Source: Sepioteuthis lessoniana (lineage: Eukaryota > Mollusca > Cephalopoda > Myopsida > Loliginidae). Taken from it: a stretch of DNA of 64,000 bases. A program made the translations under genes and the position numbers. The number at the start of each line of letters is the position of its first letter. The stretch's first letter is position 1. Below, one piece after another: positions 21,301-32,255 of this stretch. The stretch spans positions 162,785,292 through 162,849,291 of the forward strand of contig OY757904.1 of assembly GCA_963585895.1 (NCBI GenBank), given 5' to 3'. A model generated the notes under the pieces. It searched no databases. It saw only the letters and a list, made by a program, of their open reading frames with translations, and was not told the origin of the DNA.

Positions 21301-23209
21301 AATTTGTTTATAAATCAATTCCATGCTGAAATGACAATAAGTTCCCATCAAAAGCATTTAGTACAATTTGTAAAAAATGATAACCAAAAACTCTCCCTTT
21401 TTTAATATGATTATACAAATATTAAAATAAAAAATCAGATATATACGAAATAAAAAGAGACAAGTAACATACGATTTTGATTGTACTATTACAGATTTCA
21501 TGAGTATATAAAAGTACTGACTACAGTGAATGTGAGGTTCAAAATTCTCACTCAATGGACTAACTATTGTGATAGAATTATCTGCCCTTGATTAAAGAGA
21601 AACTATTATTTCTCTTTGACGGTCGAGAGCACCAGGATTTTAATACACTTTCAGAGAATTTTCTCATGTGTCTACCATTTAAAATGTAAAGATATAAAAT
21701 GCTAACTCTCTCCCCAGTAATTTTACTTTTTTTTACAAACTTAATTTACATAAAGACCAATTGTTCTAAAGAACATCTTATTAAATTTCACTTAACTACA
21801 ATGCTTTGGATTTTGTATTTCTTTTTTCATATTAGCAATTTCTAGATTTTTGTTTGCTCATATTTTGTTGCAACATTTTTACATGGCCTAAGAAAATTCC
21901 TGTTTATATCAACAATTCAATAAAAAACATCTTTTACTTTGATAATTTGTGGCACTTAAAACTGATTAACATTCTACAATCAGATTATGTTTATTTTTAG
22001 GATTTATATTTGCAGATTCATTGATTTTATGAACAGTTTGAGAAATTTATCACCCACCAAAAAATTGGCTGATTCATAAGTTTTATGACATGTGTTTCTT
22101 TAATCTCATTGTAATCTTTACCCAATTAAAATGGCTGTTAATTTTTCTGTCTAAATATTTTAAAAATTTTTCTTAAAATACTTTACAGCTTGTTGCTTTT
22201 TCTTTGTTCTTGTCAGTAATCACTGGCTCTAAATAAAAAGGTATTTTGGTGTCATGGACAGTGAAGACTTGTTGCATTAGTAATTTCAATATTTGCCCTG
22301 ACCGATTCCCTGGAGGGGAAACAAGACTTTTGAAGTGTAGTTTCATGATCTTATCAGACTAATGGATGTCATTTCAGACAAGATGATCTCTGTGTAAATC
22401 TTTTGATGAGATATAATTCCTTGTAGAGACAGTAAAAGTGACCCCCCCATACACATAAAAAAGAAGATATACAGCTTTATATATGATTTTCCTATTGGGA
22501 AATTATTCAGTCAGAACACAACACTTGCAAGCTGATATATTTACATCGTTTCATATGTTGTCTAGATTCTTGCATTTAATTTCAATTGCAGAATTTTGGA
22601 GAGAATTGATACTCACCAACAGAAGTGCATGTAAACTTTGACTGGCAAAATGTTTTATAGATCATGAACGTCTTTCATATTAAGTTTATATGAAATATCT
22701 TGAATATCAAAATTAGTAATAATTTTTCCACAAAGTATTTAAACTAATATCTTCACCTTCAATGTTTGAATTATTATGTTTTTTTCAATATATTCCCAGA
22801 GTTTTTCTCAATATATTCCCATAACTTTTTTTTCAGTATACATTGACTCAAAATACTTAATTCTTTGTCTTGTTAATACATTTTTTGATTATTTTTAGAA
22901 TAATTTGGAGAAATCATTTGGATAAATATTCAGTTTTTAAAATATTGTATATAATTAAATAATCAAAACTTGTGAAAACTGGTTGGAAAATTTATTTATT
23001 GAAATAATTTTCATATAACTTGTGAACATGTAGATGAATGCTTTTTTGTAGTACAATTTCATTGATAAAAAGGATGCAGCATAAATCAGTGTTTCTAACA
23101 ATTCAATATGAAGATGAAGAAAAAGAGAATGAAGGTCGTTTTGTCATCATGATTACTTTTACAGCTGCTGAATTAAAAGACGGAACACAAAATTATTTAC
23201 TGATGACTT
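21301..23209. other. AT-rich spacer, no gene seen
   Basis: Long AT-rich sequence. About 22235-22440 has a less AT-rich patch with a faint tRNA-like 'tggtgtcatgga' but no B box, so it is not called. Nothing else recognisable. Confidence 0.5.
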
Positions 23210-24007
23210 TGTAGCGGAAAGAACTTAGTATTTTTGCTTGGCGCATAAATTAATTTGACCGTTATGGTTATTGCATATTTTCACCCAATGAGGATGACTT
23301 ATCCTATTCAGCCTGGACCATTTTCCCAGGCAACATAAAAATGGTGAAAGCCCACCAAACTATCTCTTTCTCAGAACCTTTCGAGTAGGATCAATGTACT
23401 TTCTGTCCGCTCCCTTCATAGCAGCAGAATCACAACACCATGAGGAAAGCTGTCTAATTTATTGGCCTTTGAGTCTACCCTCTTAGACCAAGGGTTCCCA
23501 GTTGAACATGAATTAGATGCATGTAATCCGCCACTTACAGGAGCACTTTTATGTCACCTCTAACTTTTGCTATATCTACAGCGACCCGTAATTCTGCTCA
23601 GACATCCAGCTACTTTATACCTGGATGACCTTTTCTGGAGATCTTCATACCTCTCTCCTACAGCAACCAGGACCACACAATTATGGGTGACTACATAATC
23701 CCTGTCCATAAACAGCAAACACGACTTTTGCTACGTCTACAGCAAAGCGTATCCCACTCAGACAACCAGCCACTTCAATTCTGCTTATCTATTTTGGAGA
23801 CCTTTATTCCTCACTCCAAAATCTACAGGACTACCAACTACTGGCAACACGCCAAATGCCTGCTCAACTCTTTTATACCTGCTTTCCTTCTCACTATGAC
23901 AACCAGCACAAAGGCTAACTTTCAACTCAAGCCTTTATTAAACTTCTAAAATTGAAAACCTTACAGCATCTTCGTTCTTCTCCCTTTATTTTCCTTCTAA
24001 TATAACA
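23210..24007 (+). mobile_element. LTR of family 1, 798 bp, with internal 161-bp duplication
   Basis: Begins TGTAGCGGAAAGAAC and ends TAATATAACA, with 'gatgacttatcctattcagcc' in common with the LTR at 12659. It has a TATA-like 'caacataaaaatgg' (about 23333) and a terminal TTATTAAAC. The stretch starting ACTTTTGCTA at 23563 recurs diverged at 23724, which explains its extra length over the copy at 20692. The 88-residue ORF inside is a chance frame. Confidence 0.6.
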
Positions 24008-24929
24008 AGGAGGTAACATAACTTCCTACCATTATAACTTATTGCGGACTTTGTCTAGGTGTTCTAATCAATGAAACATCCGTCTTTAAAACCTTATCAA
24101 GTTGAATTAACTGCAATTTAATATTTTAATGTTCACCATTTGGAAGGGTGAAAAAAATATGGAGAATGATTTAGACTAATCAGCAATGAACGTGGCTCTT
24201 TGATTTCATTGTTAGTCTAAAGTGTGTGACAGAAAATTTTGGCATTGTTCTTTGAATTTTCTTTACTTCAAAATACTCGAGTGAGTCAAAGGTTTTTCAA
24301 TATTTTGGTTAGTTTGTGGCACAAATATCTTGTGACTGAAGCAGTTCAAGTCATGGAAGGTACCTGTTGTAGTTGGTAGTATTGTAGCAGTTAGTGTGCT
24401 AACATGTTGTGCATTGATTCATGCTGTGTGTAATTTGAAAGTCATGCAAATGAATGTGTAACATAGTCTATTTAGAGAAGAACTTTTGCTTTACAAGTTT
24501 GAACTGAGCTGTAATTATGCAGAAGCAACCAAAAACATTCGTTGAGTGAAAGGGGAAAGTGCAGTTGATCACAGTAATCAGGTAGTTCAAGAAATTAATA
24601 ATAATAAAGTTATGAATATATCTTTTAAAGTTCATTAAGGAGTCAAATATTTAAGTATAAAATGTCCTGTTGTGTGTGAGTGTGTGACAAAGGATCATGT
24701 CTAAAGTATTATTGTGAGTATTGTTGTCATATTGACACTGAAATGGCTTTTCAAAAGCTTTTGATTTTTTTTTATTGCTTAAAAAATATTGTTCAGTTTG
24801 TTCTGATTGGTTAGATTTTATTTTTATAGTTGACATCAAAATTTTGTAGTTATTATGATCCTACCAAGTTTTATAGATGTATTTTTAGTATTATTGTTTA
24901 TACTGAAATGCCTTTTCAATGGTTGGGGG
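24008..24929. other. AT-rich spacer, no gene seen
   Basis: No recognisable genes. A poly-G run of ten bases sits at about 24925-24934, directly before the SINE. Confidence 0.5.
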
Positions 24930-25200
24930 GGGGGTGATTCTATGTGCTGTAATGGTTAATGTGCTGAACTGTTAGATCATAGTAAGTGAATTTGAACTCC
25001 AGTTGCTCTATTGAATTCAGTTTTAGACTAATGCCCTTGAAAAAGTATGAACACCTTTATCCTTCCAAGCTATGGCTTAAATAGTACGACTACTATTCTC
25101 TAGGGATGGCTTTGGCATTAAATAATGGCTTCGGCATTAAATAACCGAATAAATATACATTTAAAAGTAAAGAAACCAAATCAAACCAAACCAAAACAAA
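24930..25200 (+). mobile_element. tRNA-derived SINE (family 1)
   Basis: The same plan as 14538-14783: TGCTGTAATGG A-box region, 'aatttgaactcca' B-box-like, 'ctatggcttaaatag' and 'ggcattaaataa' (the latter duplicated), ending in an AAACC-rich tail. More diverged, with no clear target duplication. Confidence 0.8.
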
Positions 25201-25339
25201 AGTTTTTGAGCTGTTTGATTTATTTTTTATCATTTGTAAGATATGCCTCCAGGGGCATCTCCGCTTTTTACCATCTTCTCATATCAATGTTTAAAATTTT
25301 TTTGCATAAAACATAAACACTATCAATACAATATCTATA

Positions 25340-25771
25340 GAGAAATCAATTTCTGTTAAGTAATTCATCAGTTAGTTTCCAATGTGGTCTTAAATTTCTT
25401 TCTTATCATTTTTTTCTGGAACCATTCAATTTAATTGTAAAATTTTCTAAACTGTTGCTGTTTTTGATCTGATTAGGTAATTTTCACCAGAAAATATATT
25501 ATTCTATTTCCAAAAAAATCCAATTGGTTGATTGACTTAGTTTTTGAAATTTGTCTAGACAGAAAATTTCCAGTTTAGAGAGAAATATTGAAAAACTATC
25601 TAACATAGAGATTCCATTAATTATTTTGAAAGTTTCAATTTGATCAACTTTCATTCTTCTTTCTAGTAAAGTAGTTAATCCTAGTTTCTCTAATCTCTCC
25701 TTATAATTGGAATTGAAAAAAAAAAATTTAATTATTTTTATCACACTTCTTTGTATATCCTCCAATCTCAA
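25340..25771 (-). pseudogene. C-terminal fragment of a CR1/Jockey-like LINE reverse transcriptase
   Basis: The minus-strand frame reads LEDIQRSVIKIIKF, YKERLEKLGLTTLLERR and ETFKIINGIS, followed downstream by KLPNQIKNSNSLENF in another frame. These are standard C-terminal blocks of CR1/Jockey-group LINEs (family knowledge). The 3' end lies near 25340. It abuts the 3' tail of the next LINE at 25773, so the two were probably brought together by insertion. Confidence 0.75.
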
Positions 25772-26368
25772 TTATCATCATCAACATCATCAAGTTGTGC
25801 TGACAGTATGGAGTTGCCTGACTCTCTCTCACAATCCATCCCTATTATCCATTGCTCCTGGCAGGTCTTCTAGGCTGCATCTTGTGTCTGTACACACCTG
25901 ATGTGTATCCAAGTCTTTTCTGGTTGGCCAATACTGACATGTCTATGTACAGGTGTCCATAAAAGAATGTCATTTATGATTTTATCCTTGCTTATTCAGT
26001 AGTGTGTCCCATGTGTCTTGTTTGTATGACTTGAATGGTTTGTGAGTTAGGGGGCAAGTGGCCGTACAGCTGCTGTTTTTGTGGGGTGTTACTTCCAAGA
26101 TTTGTACAAGACACTATGCAGCATTCTTGTGTAGTTTCCATCAAACTTTTTCTCTCTGCATTTTGTTAGAATCCATGTGGTGAACCCATACAGTAGTATG
26201 GACACAGTTACAGCTTGTAAGAAATCCCATTTTATTTCATTGGATTGATCAGATTTCCATATGATTGGTTACCTGCTAATAGCAGTCTACACCTTGTGAG
26301 GCATATATTGACATCAATTTCAGTAGATGAGATGTTACTGTCAAGGTATGTGAACTGGTCCACTAATT

Positions 26369-27094
26369 TTAAAATGTAATATAATTAAAGATTCTAATTA
26401 ATCATTTTAGTTAATTATTTAATTTTAGTGATAAATTGTACGCTAGTTAAAAACTTTGAGTTTGAAGTTACAAGTTTTTGAATTGGAAAGGTCAAAAGTG
26501 GGTGAACCTTGGTCATGTCCATATGTCACACCTGATGTCAAAAAAAGTAGGAACAGATTTGTTTTGAAATCAGATGTAAGTGAAATATTAAAATAAACAT
26601 TTGAATACAATGTCAGCTGATATTACAATGATGTGGCTTGAAAGTTATGATTATATGTTATTATCAGACTGATTAAGAGAATAATTAGCAGAATATATAT
26701 ATATATATATATATATATAAGGAGTTCTAACATGTAGGGGGCAGTTGAGCTGTCAGTCAGGGAGTTGGGTTGGAGAGTTGGTGTTGGGCAGTTCTAGTTT
26801 GAGTCCTGTCGGCAGTTGAGATGAGTGGACCCAGCTGGGTTGAGGCTTGGTCAGGGTGAAGAAAATGAAGTCTGTATTTGTTCGTCTTGTCTGCCACGGG
26901 TTAAATCCTCTGCCTCTCTAGTGAGTTGACATATATCTTTCATTCTATCCCTCTCGTTTTGGGTGACCACAGTAAAAACAGTGGAAGTAATACATTTTTG
27001 TATTGAGAACAACTGAGTCATTTTGTATTTGTGTGTGTTATGACTTTTGACATGACCAGTAACATAACAAAAGCCATCAATTTCACTCTAAGTG
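26369..27094. mobile_element. 725-bp insertion in the LINE, LTR/SINE-like, with TA microsatellite
   Basis: The LINE protein order jumps from LKL(V)-type sequence before 26368 to the AIAT-type sequence after 27094, so the middle is foreign. It holds a TA microsatellite (about 26691-26720), a 'tgtagggggcagttgagc' start and a degenerate B-box-like 'agtttgagtcctg' near 26798. GGTCATGTC (26511) has an inverted match at 27056. Identity is unknown. Confidence 0.4.
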
Positions 27095-28139
27095 GCAATG
27101 GCTTCTTTTTATTTAAAACACATGAACTCTATTTTAATTGCATTCACATAGAGGCCAATGCTTCCTACTGCTTGCTCTATGTTATGCAGTAGGGATTTGG
27201 CTTGGGCTGGTGTATTTGTGAGAAGTGCTAGATCATCTACACAGTTTGCATCTTTCTCAATTTCTGCAACATATCGTCTGCTTCTTGCCTTTTTTTTAAT
27301 GTGAAACCATTTTCTTTTATTAGATCTATTGATGTTTAAAGTATGTTGTCTAGGCAGAGTATAAACAAATATGGTGCTAATGTATCTTTTTGCAAGACTC
27401 CAGTGACCATGTTAAAAAAAGTCAGTCTCCATCAGGTGATTGTTTTTGCCACTGTCCACCTAGTAGCAGCGACAGAGTGAATACCAACCAAATAAAGAGC
27501 CAAATATCGAGTTTTGTATTTTTGCAAAGCATCATTATAGCAGAAACAGTTTCTTTGGGAAGACCATACGCTAGTTGTATCTACTCTGTCTTATGGAATC
27601 AAATGCCTTGGAAATATCATCAGTAGTGTTGCCTTAAGATTCTTTGCCCATACTCCTTCAATCATTTGACATATTGTCAGAATCTGTGAAGTTGTAGAGT
27701 GAATTCTTTGAAAGTCATTTTGATTTTTTCTTACAATTTTCTTGATATCAGATTGGATATGATTGAGAAGCAGGGCATTATAAACCTTAGCAGCTATAGC
27801 AGTTAGAGTTATACCTCTGTAGTTCTCAGTGCTTCTGAGGACACTTTCTTAGTGAAAAGAAGGATGCAACCTTTCATACATTTATTTATTGACTGCATTA
27901 TGTAATCAGAGAAATATCTCATCAAATTTTCCAGTCTTCCAAACTTCAGGGTGTATTTTATGGAGGCCTACAGTTCTTTTGTTTTTAATTCTTTTATTTA
28001 CTACTTCAAGTTTTTCCCCATAAACCATTCTAGTGTAGTCTGATGCTAGTCATGGTACTTGATGAATGACTTAGTTCCATAACTACTACATATGTCTCCG
28101 ACTAGTTGTTCGTCAATGGTTCTGTACCCATTCAAAGAT

Positions 28140-29064
28140 CAACAGAACTTGGAATTGATCCAACTCCATTGGAGCTATCTTGCTGAATTAGTTGGCCATT
28201 GGTTGGAGCAGTTGCTGGGTGTTGGCAACTCAAAAGACCAGAAAAACTCTCTCTATAAATAACAACAAATATTTATTAAAACACAGTTGTGCAACAAAAA
28301 AAATCACTTTAGTTTTTGGTGAGAGAAGATAGTGGTGATTTGACTGGTGCTATTTTCTTTTGTTGTTATCAGTGGCAATGGTTGAATTCAGGAACTTTGA
28401 GATTTTTGGTTTTCCTGGAGAGGGGTTTTAGTGTCTTGGAGAGAATTTTTTTGTCTTTTCTCTGGTCTTTCTCTCTCTCACATTGAACACTTTATAGAGG
28501 GTTCCTCTGGAAAAGAAAACAATTTTGATTGCCTAATTTCAATACACCTGTGTAGAGGACACCTTCTGATGCAGCAGATACTCTTTGGCTTCCCACTCAA
28601 GCCACTATATAGAGGCTTGGCTAATTAAAGCTCCTCACTCATGCCATTTGGGAAGAGTTTTGATAGATCTTACCTTTCAATCCTGGTGCAACTTTTCATT
28701 GAACTAAAACATTTCTTTGGCTGGGAATAAATTTCAAAACATTCTTTATAAGTTGATTTTTAACAAAATCTTTTACATAAAAGAAGTATATTTCCAAACA
28801 ATTCTTTGCAAGTTGATTTTTTCCTGCAATCATCTTGACTTTTCCATTTACATTTTCAGTCATTCCTATTTTCTTTTATTCTTATTTTCTAAAAATTCCA
28901 CTGTTAGATTTTTAGCACCAGTGAATCATCCTACTTACCATATTTACCAACCCCTCTGCTCGGGCAGGATATGACACAAGGTCAATTTTTTAAGTGGAGT
29001 TTAACAGGTTTGAATTCAGAGTTTTCCTTCTCCTAGACTAGTTGCCTCACCAAGGCTGAAGAAC
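28140..29064 (-). mobile_element. LTR-like insertion in the LINE (family shared with 43150-43760)
   Basis: In minus orientation a 'ctatatagtgg' TATA-like box (about 28605) and 'ttaataaatatttgttgttat' polyadenylation region (about 28265) precede 'gagttgccaac'. The segment at 43150-43760 shows the same order, with 'caataaaaacg', 'ttgttgttatta' and 'gagttgcta'. The exact ends are not resolved; the insertion as a whole runs to about 29270 and includes the SINE listed next. Confidence 0.35.
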
Positions 29065-29232
29065 CTAGTCTGCCCTACTATTTACCCATAGCTGGAGGGA
29101 GAATAATTGGATTCATACCTTTCCCAAGGGTATTAGTGCTATGTGAAATGCAATCAATTTCGTCCAGGATTTGAACTCATGTCGCCGTGTTCATTTCCCA
29201 CGACAATAACCATTACGCCACAGGCACCTCCA
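29065..29232 (-). mobile_element. tRNA-derived SINE (family 1), 3'-truncated
   Basis: On the minus strand: TGGCGTAATGGTTA (A box), GAGTTCAAATCC (near-consensus B box), 'cccttgggaaaggtatgaa' and 'agctatgggtaaatag', then the copy stops before the stem-loop tail. It has the best-preserved pol III promoter boxes of this family in the window. Confidence 0.8.
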
Positions 29233-30650
29233 TCCTACTTACTATCACACTAGTTTATGTCTAGTTGGCCATTAATGATTTTATGGATGAATTTGTTAGT
29301 GAATTCAGGAGGGTTTCTGAGCAGATACTTGAAATGTTCTTTTCATTTGTAAAGTATTTCTTTTTGGATGGCAACTTTTTGTTTTGCTTGTGAGGTGCTC
29401 TTCCTTTCACTCACTTGATTTATTGTCTGCTATGCTCTTTATGATTGTCTATCTTCTACTGGATTTTTAATTTTATTAATTTGGCCTTGATGTATTCTAA
29501 TTGCTCTTTTTGGTATATGTTAGTTCTCTTTGGGCTTTCTTGAGTTTTTGTGTAATGGCATTTGTTGGGTTTCTTTTATTGAGTAAGGATGCTTCTAAGT
29601 TCTCTCATTTTTTTTCCTTACAACTAGTGACTCATAGAATTCTACATTTGGCTCTTGGTTTGGTTGGTATGCACTCTGCTGCTGCTTCCATCTGGGCTGT
29701 GATGAAGTTTTCATATTCATCATATGGATTATGTCTTTTAGATATCTCCATAAGAGTTGAGAATTTGTTTCTTACAGTTACCATATATTTATTGCTCATA
29801 TCCCTATTGGTAAATGAGGATCATTTGTAATGTGTGGTTTTGACTATTTGTTTTTTTTATTTCTGGGTAGATTCAGTTTTATCTTAGCTGCAATGATTCT
29901 GTGATTTGAAGATACTCCTTCAAGAAAGGAGTATGCCTCACAGTTCAGAGTGCTATTTATCCACTTCTTGTTTATGAGTATATAATCTAGTTGTGTGGGA
30001 ATTTAGTGTTTAGGTATGATAGACTGTTCTTGAATGAAAAATCTGTTATATATTTGCTATTTCTATTTGGTAGGTTGTGTAAGCAAAATTTAACATTTTT
30101 ATCTTAACCTATTAGAGCATTCACTGATGATTTGTACATAATGTTTAGAAATTTGTCAATCAAGAAAAGATCGCCCTTTGTAGAAGATAGTGATATTTGT
30201 TTCATTACTGGCATCTCTGGGACTTTAGCAAGAGACAATCCTTGTGCAGGAGTTGCCATTAGATGTAACACACATAATTCTTGGTTGGGTTTTCTCTATG
30301 CTATTTAGTGATTTTAAGTCACAAGGACTGAGAGGCATTCCTACACATCCTATGATGGCATTGACAGAGTTTTTCCTTGCAGATATTGAGACAAATGTCC
30401 ATCCATTACTGGTATCATGGTATCTTAAATCTAGTTCACTATGGTAATATCAATGTTCTTGCATGCATATAATGTCTACATTGAGCTTGACTACAGATGC
30501 TGTAAGCTCAGGTAGCAGGTTGATTATGTTTAAAGTCCTAACATTGAATGTCGATATGTTAACAATATTTTTGCATCTAAGTAAGTCGGATTTGAGCTTG
30601 GTAGCTGATTTTTTAAGTCAACTTCCTCAAGAAGAAACCTTTGTTAATTT

Positions 30651-31289
30651 GAGGAATCATCAACCAAAGGATGTATTTGTTTTGAAGGCCAGAAAGAGAA
30701 GTAAAATACTTGCTACCATTTTTATTTCCACTGTTCAAATTATTTTCAACAACCCCTCTTTGAGAAAATATCTCTGGAAGTAGCACTTTTTGACAACTAA
30801 AGAATTCGGCTTTTTCTTAAAGACAGCTTTTGGAAAAGATGACCTGCAACAAAAAAGAACCAACTACTTGAAAGATATTTCTGGTGGACTTCTAAAATAT
30901 GAACTCTTCAACAAATTTTAGTAACTGATCAAATATTACACAAGTAACATCTTTTGCAAATTTTCCAATGAAGCCTTAAAAAAAAAGACTTCTTCAAAAA
31001 TTCAAAACAGTAGTAAGTACACCTTTTTTTTAAAGTTTGGGGGAGCTATTATTGCCCTACTCCATTTTTCTTTCTTGGTACATATTTTTTCTACTAGTAA
31101 AGAAAATAAATGTTCATTCTTATTTAATTTCTTTTTATCATACATTGAACACACTTATTTCATTCCTTTTCTTGACATTGCTTGGTTTTAGTCAATTAAC
31201 TGATATTACAATTTCTAATTTGAGGTACAGTGTTATATATCTTGCAAATCTAAAATTCACATGAAAATCCTACAATAAGTAAAGTTGGT
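30651..31289. other. AT-rich spacer, possible LINE 5' leader
   Basis: Upstream (on the minus strand) of the LINE endonuclease; some of it may be the 5' region of that element, but no landmark is recognisable. Confidence 0.4.
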
Positions 31290-32255
31290 AACCTTAGTTA
31301 AGAGTGATCCGAAGGCTCCCTTTTCAATAGCCACTACACTGAAATATAGGAGAGGATGCTACTCCATTCCATGGATTGCTCCACTTTACCCTTGATCTTT
31401 AGGGAATAAATAAATAAATAAATAAAAATTTAAATTGAATTAAAAAAGAAAATTATTAAAATATGCAGAAACTCCCAGAGGCCTCTGACAGGAAAAAGGG
31501 GCGACATATGCGTAAAGAAAAAGGGACCTCCCAACAAAAGGAGGAAGCTCATTCTCTTTCAGCAGTGACTGGCGGGGTGACGACATCTAAACCTCCCGGC
31601 TGCAAGTGAAGCCAACATGGCCACTCTAAGGTGCCACGTTGGGCTAACCTTTCATGAGTAGCAGCCGTCTCGGTTAACAGTATGCCAAAATATAAAAAGC
31701 TACAAAATGTACTTATTGAACTCCGAACTAAAATACTGGACTTGGACAAACTCCCAAAAGTGACTAACACGTTGTTAAAGCTTTAAAATACCGAATGAAG
31801 ACACATATATACCTAGAAACAATTAACGTATTTTTAAACACCTTGACTGGGGGATTCAGCCTTTTCAATTGTATTCAAGGAAAATTCCCTCACCCATTGA
31901 ATGGTTGTTGAACCCAGGAAATAAATGAAAAAAATTTAAAAAAAAAGTCTTCATCTCCTATCTGTTGCAATCTTCTTTCGTATAATTCCTTTTGGGCCTT
32001 TCTTGTTCAATGAGTTACATCAATAGGACAACGTGGGGTAAAAATAGAATAACCTCAGAATGGAGTCAGATAAAAAACGGTAACACAGCTTACCCAGACC
32101 TCTGTCTGACCCCACAGATTCTTATCTTATAATGCTGCATGTTAAGCAAGGTGGCATCAAGTACCATTTTTTGAGTCTTTGGTATGACTTGACCTGGGAT
32201 TGAACTCTGGTCTCCCAGACCATTGGTGAACACTCTCCTCATTAGACCAATGATC
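31290..32255 (-). mobile_element. tRNA-derived SINE (family 2) split by a 720-bp insertion
   Basis: The SINE 3' half lies at 31290-31392 and the 5' half with tRNA head (TTGGTCTAATGAGGAG, AGTTCAATCCC) at 32113-32255. Joined, they match the intact copies at 34734-34998 and 51749-52008. The insert (31393-32112) starts with an AATA microsatellite, has a moderately GC-rich centre (31480-31680), and ends with the block also seen at 19340-19550, including 'acaacgtggggtaaaa' and 'atggagtcagat'. The insert is thus probably an LTR-element fragment. Confidence 0.65.

Larger units (their letters stand above)
25773..30650 (-). pseudogene. Nearly complete LINE (AP-endonuclease plus RT) broken by nested insertions
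   Basis: Read on the minus strand from 30650: the endonuclease N-terminus (STFNVRTLNIINLLPELTAS, then CMQEH and NGWTFVSISA, 30620-30370), the linker (KEHFKYLLRNPPEFTN, about 29300), the RT core (KIKNKRTVGLHKIHPEVWKT, about 27950), the ADYADDLALL box (about 27230), VNAIKIEFMC, and, beyond an insertion, the C-terminus and a (CAT)n-complement tail at 25773-25791. All are collinear with the family copies at 15690-18458. Insertions at 26369-27094 and about 28140-29270 and many stops leave it inactive. It is the only copy here that keeps the endonuclease. Confidence 0.82.

Noticed and set aside
22235..22440. Degenerate SINE head
   Set aside because: An A-box-like string is present but there is no B box or match to the window's SINE families.
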